14,190 nucleotides of DNA from ZLKRG08 sp046091905 (GTDB taxonomy: Bacteria; Actinomycetota; Actinomycetes; Nanopelagicales; Nanopelagicaceae), in contig JBJTCN010000007.1 of NCBI GenBank assembly GCA_046091905.1, positions 1-14,190 of the forward strand, given 5' to 3'. Both the position numbers and the translations under genes were made by a program. The notes under the pieces were generated by a model. It ran no database searches, was not told the DNA's origin, and saw nothing but the letters and a program-made list of their open reading frames with translations. This document shows, in pieces, positions 6,815-13,705 of this stretch (the stretch's first letter is position 1; each line of letters opens with the position of its first letter).

Positions 6815-6962
6815 GTCTGCGCCTTCCCTGAGCCGTCGATAAAGATATCAAAAAGAAATATCCGAAATTCTATACGAAATAGTATTTGCACCCCTAGTAT
6901 TTCCGCAACTGGTCAGATCGGCAACTAGGAGCTGACGCCAGACTCAAAAAAAGGGGGATACC
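6815..6962. promoter_or_regulatory. Divergent control region between the dehydratase operon and the ABC-transporter operon
   Basis: 148 bases separate two outward-facing start codons, so both operons must be promoted here. Leftward, TTGCGG (6908-6903) and TACTAT (6884-6879) with an 18-base spacer form a plausible promoter. Two adjacent 12-base near-repeats, each starting CGAAAT (6863-6874 and 6875-6886, 9 of 12 identical), overlap its -10 and expected start. TAGTATTT occurs twice, at 6880 and 6895. These are candidate sites for the GntR regulator. Rightward, a bulged inverted repeat (CTGGTCAG at 6909 with CTGACGCCAG at 6932) would fold in the 5' leader, and a run AAGGGGG (6951-6957) sits five bases before the TTG start. 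I find no clear rightward -35/-10 pair. Confidence 0.5.
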
Positions 6963-8270
6963 TTGGAGAAGAAGTACTCACTAATTGCAATCGCTGGTGC
7001 GTTTGCAATTGCAGGTACAACAGTGATGGCGATGCCTGTGCAAGCAGCAAAACCTTCAATCACAATCTGGGTAGATGCACCGCGTCTACCTGGTGCAAAG
7101 TTGTACGCACAAATCATGAAGCCAACAGTTGATGTGAAAGTAGAACTTCACGCACAGGCAGATCTAGTTCAGAAAGTTTCATTATTTAACCGCGTTAAAA
7201 AGGGTTGGCCAGATGTTGTATTCGGTCCACCAAATGACGTTTCAGTTCTTGCAGATGCAAACAACGTATTGCGTCTAGATAAGTACGCTCCTGCCGGTTT
7301 CTGGGATGATATGAAAGACGGAAACCAGTGGTGTAAGGGTCCCGACGGTGGTTGGTATTGTGTTAAGAACGACCTTGCACAGGATGTTCTTTGGGTAAAC
7401 ACCAAGTTGATGAAGGAATTTGGTTACACCGTTCCTAAGACAATGGATGACTTTGCAAAGATCGGTGCAGACATTGCAAAGAACCACAAAGGATATTCAC
7501 TAGGTGCTCTTGGTTCACAAGGTTTCTACTCTGGATACCTATGGCCATCACAGTGCCCAGTTAACCAAGCAACATCTTCAACAGTTGTAAAGATTGCTCC
7601 AAAGTCTCCTAAGTGCACACGCGCAGCTGCGCTTGTTCAGCCAATGATCGACTCTGGCGTTCTTTCTACATCAGCTCCTTGGGATGCTGACTTCATCAAG
7701 GATTACGGACAGGCGAACAAGGTTGTCATGACTATCGGACCTTCATGGTTCGGTGAATTCGTAATCCGTCCAGCATCATCATGGGCAGTACCAGCAGGTC
7801 AAATCACTGCTGCACCAATGCCAATGTGGGCTGGCGAAAAAGTTAACTACTCAGGTGAATGGGGCGGCGGAATTTACACCGTTTCTCCACACTCTAAGTA
7901 TCCAAAGGAAGCACTTGCATTTGCAGTCTTCATGGTTCAAGACAAGCGCAACGTCGTTGATGTCGTGAACCCAGATGGCTCAAAGGGTGCACCAACATTC
8001 CCAGCATCACAAAAGGGAAATGCACTTTGGAAGGCAAAGATCTCATCTGATAAGTACTACGCAGCAGATCCATATCCAGCAATGTTGGAGCAGTCAAAGA
8101 AGATTTTCTCTGGTGAGAAGCCTGTTTCTTATGACACCAACGGAGCTCAAGAAGGAACCATGTCTAACGAGTTGAAGAAGACTAAGAATGCACAGGCTGC
8201 ACTTGATGCTTTCGCTGCTTATGCTTCAAATCTTGCTAAGCAACTCGGTTACGAAGTCCTTACTAGCTAA
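6963..8270 (+). CDS. ABC transporter sugar-binding protein (family 1 solute-binding protein)
   Basis: A 435-residue secreted binding protein that should capture a sugar or sugar derivative and hand it to the two permeases downstream. The TTG start is supported by a GGGGG ribosome site five bases upstream and by the signal peptide it creates: KK at 3-4, a hydrophobic core from ~6 to 23, and a cleavage site near VQA-A (28/29). There is no lipobox Cys, so it would be released or anchored in another way. The mature part (ITIWVDAPR onwards) is typical of maltose-type binding proteins. Four Cys (124, 133, 198, 218) could form two disulfides outside the membrane. By eye, codon choice is strongly biased (GCA for Ala, AAG for Lys, AAC for Asn) compared with the neighbours, as expected for a highly expressed protein. 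A stem-loop follows the gene. Confidence 0.93.
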   Translation: MEKKYSLIAIAGAFAIAGTTVMAMPVQAAKPSITIWVDAPRLPGAKLYAQIMKPTVDVKVELHAQADLVQKVSLFNRVKKGWPDVVFGPPNDVSVLADANNVLRLDKYAPAGFWDDMKDGNQWCKGPDGGWYCVKNDLAQDVLWVNTKLMKEFGYTVPKTMDDFAKIGADIAKNHKGYSLGALGSQGFYSGYLWPSQCPVNQATSSTVVKIAPKSPKCTRAAALVQPMIDSGVLSTSAPWDADFIKDYGQANKVVMTIGPSWFGEFVIRPASSWAVPAGQITAAPMPMWAGEKVNYSGEWGGGIYTVSPHSKYPKEALAFAVFMVQDKRNVVDVVNPDGSKGAPTFPASQKGNALWKAKISSDKYYAADPYPAMLEQSKKIFSGEKPVSYDTNGAQEGTMSNELKKTKNAQAALDAFAAYASNLAKQLGYEVLTS

Positions 8271-8310
8271 TTGAGCTAAAACTCATTCAGTAGTGTCTCA
8301 AGAAGGATAG

Positions 8311-8348
8311 AGAACCAGGTTGGTCGCTTAAGTGACCAACCTGGTTCT
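8311..8348 (+). terminator. Long perfect stem-loop after the binding-protein gene (partial terminator or mRNA stabiliser)
   Basis: AGAACCAGGTTGGTC (8311-8325) is exactly complementary to 8334-8348. Two more inner pairs (one G-T) leave a TTAA loop, giving about 17 pairs. No U-run follows, and the permease gene starts 40 bases later. A structure in this place is known in malE-malF-like operons to trap the binding-protein mRNA, so that binding protein greatly exceeds permease. That role is inferred here. Confidence 0.8.
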
Positions 8349-8388
8349 TACCTAAATAAGATCAAAATTATTTATCTTCGGGGGAAAG

Positions 8389-9294
8389 ATGGCAAAGAAA
8401 AAGAAACTTGGTAGCAATATCGCTATGTATGCAATGTTGGCTCCGTATATGGCTCTTCTGATCGTCTTTGGAATAATCCCGATTATTATGGCAATTAGAG
8501 AGGTTCCTAGCCCATCTCGTGTAAACCAAGATGGTGGTTGGGATGCTTTCAAAATAATTCTTCAAGACTTTAGGTTCTTACCGGCGCTCAAGCATGTACT
8601 CGGCTTTATGGCGATTTATGTACCTATAACCACAATTTTTGTTATTGCAGTTGCACTCATGCTCGACATGAATCCAAGTAAATGGAAGAAATGGTTGCGC
8701 CTTTCTTATATCGTTCCCGCCTCAATCTCTGGCGCCGTCGCAGTTCTCGTTTGGTATGTAATTTTTGCCCCAACACTTAGCCCGGTTAAGTCAGTCTTGA
8801 ACAAACTCGGCATTGAAAAATCTGAAGAAATTTGGCAGACCAAGAACCTCACTTGGCTCTTTGCCATTATGGCCTTTTTCGTTGTTGCTGGAAACTGGAT
8901 CTTGATCCAATACGGATCGTTACAGTCGCTTTCTCAGGAAATCATTGAAGCTGCTCGTATGGATGGTTGCTCCGCATTTCAACTTGGCTGGCGTATCAAA
9001 CTCCCACTAATTAAGAAGTACATCATCTATATGGGCGTACTTATCTTTGCGGTAGGTTTGCAGCTCTTCGTCGAGCCGCAACTATTAAATACCGGCGTCT
9101 ATGCTGGAATTGCCGAAGCTTGGTCACTTGATCAGCTCTCTTTTGAATTAGCTTTCACTAGCGGTGACTTTGGTGGCGCTTCCGCCCTGTCCCTAATGTT
9201 GTTGGTGCCAAGTTTGCTAGGCGCTCTCGTAGTTATCTTCAAGACAGAAATGTTTGAAGAAGCCGAAGTTTCAGGTAAACGGAAGGCGGAATAA
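8389..9294 (+). CDS. ABC sugar transporter permease (MalF/UgpA type)
   Basis: An inner-membrane subunit of a carbohydrate importer, 301 residues. Six membrane spans can be seen at about 12-34, 69-93, 106-128, 155-176, 211-230 and 264-285. The cytoplasmic EAA loop that docks the ATPase runs from ~184 to 206 with the core EAARMDG. The N-terminus starts with a basic run (KKKK), as is usual for the inside end. The ATG is preceded by GGGGGAAAG, matching the style of the binding-protein ribosome site. It is separated from the binding-protein gene by the stem-loop at 8311-8348 and from the second permease by three bases. Substrate is taken from context only. Confidence 0.93.
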   Translation: MAKKKKLGSNIAMYAMLAPYMALLIVFGIIPIIMAIREVPSPSRVNQDGGWDAFKIILQDFRFLPALKHVLGFMAIYVPITTIFVIAVALMLDMNPSKWKKWLRLSYIVPASISGAVAVLVWYVIFAPTLSPVKSVLNKLGIEKSEEIWQTKNLTWLFAIMAFFVVAGNWILIQYGSLQSLSQEIIEAARMDGCSAFQLGWRIKLPLIKKYIIYMGVLIFAVGLQLFVEPQLLNTGVYAGIAEAWSLDQLSFELAFTSGDFGGASALSLMLLVPSLLGALVVIFKTEMFEEAEVSGKRKAE

Positions 9295-9297
9295 GTA

Positions 9298-10212
9298 ATG
9301 GCATCTCTACTTAAGATCAACGGTCGCGCTTACAAACTGCGCCAAGAAAATCCGGTTGCCGCGTTTTTTGTAAATGCTTTCCTTATTTTCTTCGCTGTAG
9401 TAAGCCTGGTGCCGATGATTTGGTTGTTACTTGCGCCAACCAAGACAGACGCAGATCTTTCAAATAAGAACCCACTCATGTTTGGAAATCTGGGCGGATA
9501 TATCAAGGCCTGGAAAAACTTGCAATACTTTGATGATGGCGTTATTGCTAAATGGGCCTGGAACTCAATCTGGTACACAGGTGCAATTGTGGTCATTGCC
9601 ACGATTACCGCATCTCTTGCGGGTTTTGTACTTACCGCCTCAAATATTAAATATAAACGCACATTTCTAATCTCTACTTTGATTACCATGTTAGTTCCGC
9701 CAATGGCTTTGGTTGTCCCAGTGTTTGTGCTGATGGACAAGCTTTCTCTTATGGATAAGCCAATCTCAGTAATCTTGGTTTCTTCGCTTTATCCATTTGG
9801 TGCTTTCTTGTCATATATTTATTACTCAACAACAATTCCAAAAGAGCTATATGAATCAGCACGGCTTGATGGTTGCAACGATTTTCAGTTGTATCTAAAG
9901 ATCTGTATGCCGCTATCTGGACCTCTAATCTCACTTCTTGCATTCTTTGCATTCATCGGAAACTGGGCTAACTACTTCTTGCCATATATCTTGCTGCCCT
10001 CTAGCGAGAACTACACTCTGCCAATTGGTATGGGCTTCTTGTTCTACTCAACTCCTGCGATTAACCCTGCAGTTGGAGCAACATCAGTACCTGTTGGTAA
10101 ACCCGAAATCGCGCTGGCTGGTGTTTTGATTGCATTGCCAATCATGCTCGTCTTCTTATTCTCACAGAAGCGTCTGGTGCGAGGCATGCTCTCTGGCTCA
10201 ATTAAGGAGTAG
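9298..10212 (+). CDS. ABC sugar transporter permease (MalG/UgpE type)
   Basis: The second membrane subunit, 304 residues, pairing with the preceding permease. About six spans are visible (~20-45, 90-114, 123-146, 155-178, 207-232, 270-290). The EAA loop is at ~183-205 with the core ESARLDG. The start ATG lies three bases after the stop of the previous gene, so the two are almost certainly made together. No nucleotide-binding subunit follows; the next genes are catabolic. The importer therefore probably uses an ATPase encoded elsewhere, as is common for actinobacterial sugar importers sharing an MsiK-like ATPase. Confidence 0.93.
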   Translation: MASLLKINGRAYKLRQENPVAAFFVNAFLIFFAVVSLVPMIWLLLAPTKTDADLSNKNPLMFGNLGGYIKAWKNLQYFDDGVIAKWAWNSIWYTGAIVVIATITASLAGFVLTASNIKYKRTFLISTLITMLVPPMALVVPVFVLMDKLSLMDKPISVILVSSLYPFGAFLSYIYYSTTIPKELYESARLDGCNDFQLYLKICMPLSGPLISLLAFFAFIGNWANYFLPYILLPSSENYTLPIGMGFLFYSTPAINPAVGATSVPVGKPEIALAGVLIALPIMLVFLFSQKRLVRGMLSGSIKE

Positions 10213-10237
10213 TTCTCTTTATTCGAGAACGAAAAAC

Positions 10238-11188
10238 ATGGCCCATAACGATCGAGTTCAGTTAAGAACTGGCCTCGAAATCTCACAAATGGGTTTAGGG
10301 ACTGCAACTTTTGGTGGGCTTTATAAATCTATGTCGCAAGCTGAATGTGATGCAGCGATAGATTGTGCGCTGAGCAACGGAATCACTTACATCGACACGG
10401 CTCCGCATTACGGAAAAGGAACTGCCGAGCGTCGTTTAGCAAAATCACTTAAGGGAAGGCCCCGCAATAGTTTTGAAATCTCTACCAAAATTGGCCGATT
10501 GTTGGTTCCCACGGAATACGAACCGGAACCTGATTTTGCTGATACCGATACTTCGGTTACTCGGGTATTTGATTTTTCGGAAAGCGGTGTTGAAAAATCG
10601 TTCCGCTCAAGCTTGGAGCGCCTTGAGCTAGACAGCATTGATATCTTGATGATTCATGACCCTGATGACAACGCAGATGCCGCAATCCGCGAGTCATTTC
10701 CGGCGCTTTTGAAGATGCGCGAAAAAGGAATTATTAACGCGATCGGCGTAGGAATGAATCAATCTGCAACTCCAGCGCGCATGATCAAAGAAACCGATAT
10801 AGATCTAGTCTTAATTGCGGGTCGTTATTCACTGCTAGACCAAGGGGCCCTCGCTGACTTATTGCCAGCCGCTTTAGAACGCGGAGTGGATATCGTCGCT
10901 GCGGGCGTTCTTAACTCAGGGATCTTGGCTAATCCTGTTAAGGGTGCAACATTTGATTATGTCCCCGCCTCTGATGAAATTTTGGTAAAAGCCCAGCGCA
11001 TAAAAGCGGTATTGGATCAAGAAAATATTCCATTAACCGCTGCGGCACTGCAATTTCCGATACGCCATCCGGCAGTTAAATGTGTACTGATTGGCTGTCG
11101 CAGCACTGAGGAGATTTTAAATAATGCAAAACATTTGGATATGAAACTGCCAGAAGATATCTGGCAGAAAATTTCGGCAGTTCTGTAG
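10238..11188 (+). CDS. Aldo-keto reductase, probable D-threo-aldose 1-dehydrogenase (L-fucose/L-galactose dehydrogenase)
   Basis: A 316-residue aldo-keto reductase. The complete family tetrad is visible: Asp53, Tyr58, Lys84 and His140. The overall form (LGLGTATFGG-like start at ~19-27, ~316 residues, DPDDN after the catalytic His) resembles D-threo-aldose 1-dehydrogenases, which oxidise L-fucose, L-galactose or D-arabinose to the lactone. That is the expected first step before L-fuconate dehydratase. The ATG at 10238 (MAHNDRV) is chosen because family similarity begins right after it. An in-frame ATG at 10130 would add 36 residues overlapping the permease gene with no family match. A short inverted repeat (GTTCTC 10212-10217, GAGAAC 10225-10230) fills the gap before the start. 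Pyridoxal 4-dehydrogenase is the alternative name within this subfamily. Confidence 0.85.
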   Translation: MAHNDRVQLRTGLEISQMGLGTATFGGLYKSMSQAECDAAIDCALSNGITYIDTAPHYGKGTAERRLAKSLKGRPRNSFEISTKIGRLLVPTEYEPEPDFADTDTSVTRVFDFSESGVEKSFRSSLERLELDSIDILMIHDPDDNADAAIRESFPALLKMREKGIINAIGVGMNQSATPARMIKETDIDLVLIAGRYSLLDQGALADLLPAALERGVDIVAAGVLNSGILANPVKGATFDYVPASDEILVKAQRIKAVLDQENIPLTAAALQFPIRHPAVKCVLIGCRSTEEILNNAKHLDMKLPEDIWQKISAVL

Positions 11189-11203
11189 ATAGGTAGGTTA
11201 TCC

Positions 11204-12133
11204 ATGACTCTAGATCCGCAAGCCAAAGCTTTTCTTGATCGCTTGGCATCTTTTAACGCACCTGATATTTCAGAAGCTGGTGCTTTTATGGCGCGAAGTA
11301 ATTCTCATGGCGAACCTGATTTATCAGGTCCGCTGGATCCATCAGTGCGCGTAGAAAATCGCTTCTTCACTTCATCGACTGCAGATATATATGTAAAGGT
11401 GTACACGCCAACTGGCAGCGGACCATTTAATGGGCTGGTCTATTTCCACGGCGGAGGATGGGTAGTTAATTATGTTGGAAAATATGATGCGCAGTGTGCA
11501 GCGCTAGCTGCCATGACTAATTCAGTCGTTGTATCAATTAATTATCAGAAAGCTCCTGAGCATAAATTCCCAATTCCATTTAATGATTGCTATGAAGGTC
11601 TGCAATGGGTTTTGACAAATGCGCAAGAGTTGAATATTGATCAAACAAATATCGGCGTCGGTGGCGATAGTGCAGGCGGAAACTTGGCTTCAGCCGTTGC
11701 TTTAGCGGCGCGCGATCGCGGAGTAAAACTTGCATATCAACTATTGATTTATCCATGCAACGGGCCGCAATATGTTGATTCGCCAGATGTGCCAAACGCT
11801 GATGGTTACGGCCTAACCCAACGCGGCATGAAGTGGCTTTGGGATCAGTATTTAAATGGTGCAGCCGATCGCGATAATTCTTACGCCGTCCCACACTCTG
11901 CTAAGAGCTATTCAGGGCTTGCACCAGCGATCATCTTTACCGCCGAATACGACGTCCTGCGTCAAGATGGCATCGATTATGCCGAGAAACTCAAAGCGGC
12001 TGGCGTTGGAGTTGCATATAAGGATTGCCCCGGAATGATCCACGGTTTCTACAACTATGGAAAATATATAGATGAAGGTATCAATATTCGTAAATGGGTT
12101 GCCGCAGAGATCAATCAGGTGCTGGGCGCTTAA
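11204..12133 (+). CDS. Alpha/beta hydrolase of the hormone-sensitive-lipase (HSL) family
   Basis: A 309-residue serine hydrolase without a signal peptide, so it acts in the cytoplasm. The oxyanion-hole motif HGGGW is at 82-86. The nucleophile is Ser156 in GDSAGG, with Asp250 (EYD) and His280 completing the triad. This arrangement defines the bacterial HSL esterase group (family IV). In this operon it lies directly after the sugar dehydrogenase, where a lactone-opening enzyme is needed, and no conventional sugar lactonase is visible. A role as lactonase, or as an esterase removing acyl groups from an imported sugar, is therefore a reasonable guess. The ATG is preceded by TAGGTAGG about seven bases upstream. 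It ends two bases before the next start codon. Confidence 0.87.
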   Translation: MTLDPQAKAFLDRLASFNAPDISEAGAFMARSNSHGEPDLSGPLDPSVRVENRFFTSSTADIYVKVYTPTGSGPFNGLVYFHGGGWVVNYVGKYDAQCAALAAMTNSVVVSINYQKAPEHKFPIPFNDCYEGLQWVLTNAQELNIDQTNIGVGGDSAGGNLASAVALAARDRGVKLAYQLLIYPCNGPQYVDSPDVPNADGYGLTQRGMKWLWDQYLNGAADRDNSYAVPHSAKSYSGLAPAIIFTAEYDVLRQDGIDYAEKLKAAGVGVAYKDCPGMIHGFYNYGKYIDEGINIRKWVAAEINQVLGA

Positions 12134-12135
12134 TT

Positions 12136-13260
12136 ATGACTACCCAATTAACTGGAATGACGTGGGATCACCCACGCGGCCTTGACTCAGTCGTTAACTC
12201 CAACGATTTGCTGCAAGAGCGCTGTGATATTTCGGTTAAGTGGGATGCGCGTTCGCTGCTGGCTTTCGGTGATCAACATATATCTGAGTTCTATGAGAAT
12301 TACGATCTGATGATTATTGATCACCCTCATGTGCCTGATGCGGTACATGCTGGTGCAGTAATTGCCTTAGAAGATTTGGCCACACCTGCACAACTCGAGT
12401 TACTTTCACAGACAAGCGTTGGTCAATCTCATGCTTCATATAAATACCAAGGAAAACATTGGGCGCTAGCCATCGATACGGCGGCGCAAGTTAGCGCCTA
12501 TCGCTCGGATAAGACGGATAGTTCTCCAGTTTTCTGGAGCGAGGTTTTTGAACTCGCTCGTACCGGAAAACTTCTATGGCCTTATAAACCTGTAGACGCC
12601 TTCAGTACATTCGCAACCTTGATGGCACAAAAATCAGCCCCGCTAACTGCAACTAAAGAATTTATCAATCAGAAAGTAGCTTTGGAAGTCCTTGAATTTA
12701 TGGTAGAACTTGCAGCACTGGTGCCAGAATTCTGTGCAAGTAGCAACCCAATTGACATCGCCGAAAGATTAAGTGGCGAAGACAATTATTCGCATGGCAT
12801 TTGCATGTATGGCTACAGTAATTATTCGCATAAAGGATTTAGAAAGTATCGCTTGGTTTATGACGATGTCCCATCTTTTGATGGCCAAGCAAGTGGATCT
12901 CAGTTGGGCGGCGCGGGTGTTGCGATTTCGAGTAAAACAAAGAACCCACAAGCCGCTGCCACTGCGGCGATATTGCTGTCCATGCCAGAAATTCAAGCGA
13001 CAACTTACGGTTTGGCCGGCGGACAACCTGGCAACTTAGTGGCTTGGAAGAACGGTGCGCTAAATGGCCACACCGAAAATTTCTTCCGTAATACCTTACG
13101 AACTTTAGAACGTGCTTGGGTTCGCCCGCGGGTGCTTGGTTGGCCCGATGTGCAGTATCAAAGCTCACTCATAATTCACCGCGCATTGACTTCAAGACAG
13201 GTAAATGCAAGCGTAGTTGCGGAGATCGCGGCTACCTATGAGAAATATGTAAAGGAATAG
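12136..13260 (+). CDS. Solute-binding-protein-like protein without signal peptide (probably cytoplasmic)
   Basis: A 374-residue protein resembling family 1 ABC solute-binding proteins. The sense of two-domain binding-protein fold comes from the central and C-terminal parts: IALEDL near 76, GGAGVAISSKTKNPQAAATAAI (258-279), and the YGLAGGQPG region. It begins directly with GMTWDHPRGLD (7-17) and has no hydrophobic signal segment or lipobox, so it should stay inside the cell. The ATG at 12136 is preferred over an in-frame ATG at 12094 because the earlier start overlaps the hydrolase gene and adds only polar residues, still no signal peptide. It follows the hydrolase stop by two bases and precedes the MaoC-like gene by four. 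I have a recollection of similar TWDHPRG proteins annotated as extracellular binding proteins, but no function is known to me. A ligand sensor, carrier or enzyme is possible. Confidence 0.8.
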   Translation: MTTQLTGMTWDHPRGLDSVVNSNDLLQERCDISVKWDARSLLAFGDQHISEFYENYDLMIIDHPHVPDAVHAGAVIALEDLATPAQLELLSQTSVGQSHASYKYQGKHWALAIDTAAQVSAYRSDKTDSSPVFWSEVFELARTGKLLWPYKPVDAFSTFATLMAQKSAPLTATKEFINQKVALEVLEFMVELAALVPEFCASSNPIDIAERLSGEDNYSHGICMYGYSNYSHKGFRKYRLVYDDVPSFDGQASGSQLGGAGVAISSKTKNPQAAATAAILLSMPEIQATTYGLAGGQPGNLVAWKNGALNGHTENFFRNTLRTLERAWVRPRVLGWPDVQYQSSLIIHRALTSRQVNASVVAEIAATYEKYVKE

Positions 13261-13264
13261 AGAT

Positions 13265-13705
13265 ATGAAACTTTACTTCGAAGATTATGAGATTAGCTCA
13301 ACGCGCACGAGTATGGGTCGCACTATCACCGAAGCAGATATCGTCACTCATGCGGGACAAACCGGAGATTTTTATCCGCACCATATGGATGCCGAATGGT
13401 GCAAGACGCAAGAATTCGGGCAGCGTGTAGCCCACGGAACCTTGATTTTAAGCGTTGCCGTTGGGGCGTTGGCTGGCGAGATAAATGAAGTCGCTTTTAG
13501 TTATGGCTATGACCGAGTTCGTTTTATATCACCAGTCTTTATTGGAGACACCATTACCTCCAAAGCGGAAATTATTGGAAAGCGTGAACATGCCAAACGG
13601 GCACAGGATTTTGGTTTGGTTGATGAGCAAGTAACAGTAACCAATCAACGTGGTGAAACAGTTATCGCATTCGTACACGTATATATGGTGGAGAAAAAGA
13701 AATGA
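13265..13705 (+). CDS. MaoC-like hot-dog fold dehydratase/hydratase
   Basis: A 146-residue single hot-dog domain protein. Asp35 and His40 in TGDFYPHH align with the catalytic Asp/His of R-specific enoyl-CoA hydratases (usual form GDxNPxH, here with Tyr in place of Asn). RVAHG at 54-58 is the other family hallmark. Family members hydrate or dehydrate thioesters. No CoA-ligase or CoA-transferase is visible in the window, so a CoA substrate is not proven and a different lyase role is open. It is tightly packed: four bases after the binding-protein-like gene, and its TGA overlaps the next ATG by four bases (ATGA). This says the three proteins are made together and probably act on one compound. 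Confidence 0.88.
   Translation: MKLYFEDYEISSTRTSMGRTITEADIVTHAGQTGDFYPHHMDAEWCKTQEFGQRVAHGTLILSVAVGALAGEINEVAFSYGYDRVRFISPVFIGDTITSKAEIIGKREHAKRAQDFGLVDEQVTVTNQRGETVIAFVHVYMVEKKK

Noticed and set aside
6909..6941. Riboswitch in the leader of the binding-protein gene
   Set aside because: There is only one short bulged hairpin, with no match to a riboswitch class I can recognise.
9330..9740. 136-codon minus-strand frame inside the second permease
   Set aside because: It is opposite a permease with a clear EAA loop and membrane spans; low-complexity shadow frame.
10130..10237. Longer aldo-keto reductase start overlapping the second permease gene
   Set aside because: The extra 36 residues are out-of-frame permease sequence with no aldo-keto reductase similarity; the ATG at 10238 directly precedes the family N-terminus.
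12094..12135. Upstream start for the binding-protein-like gene that might supply a signal peptide
   Set aside because: The added 14 residues are polar and charged, overlap the hydrolase gene, and create no hydrophobic segment.
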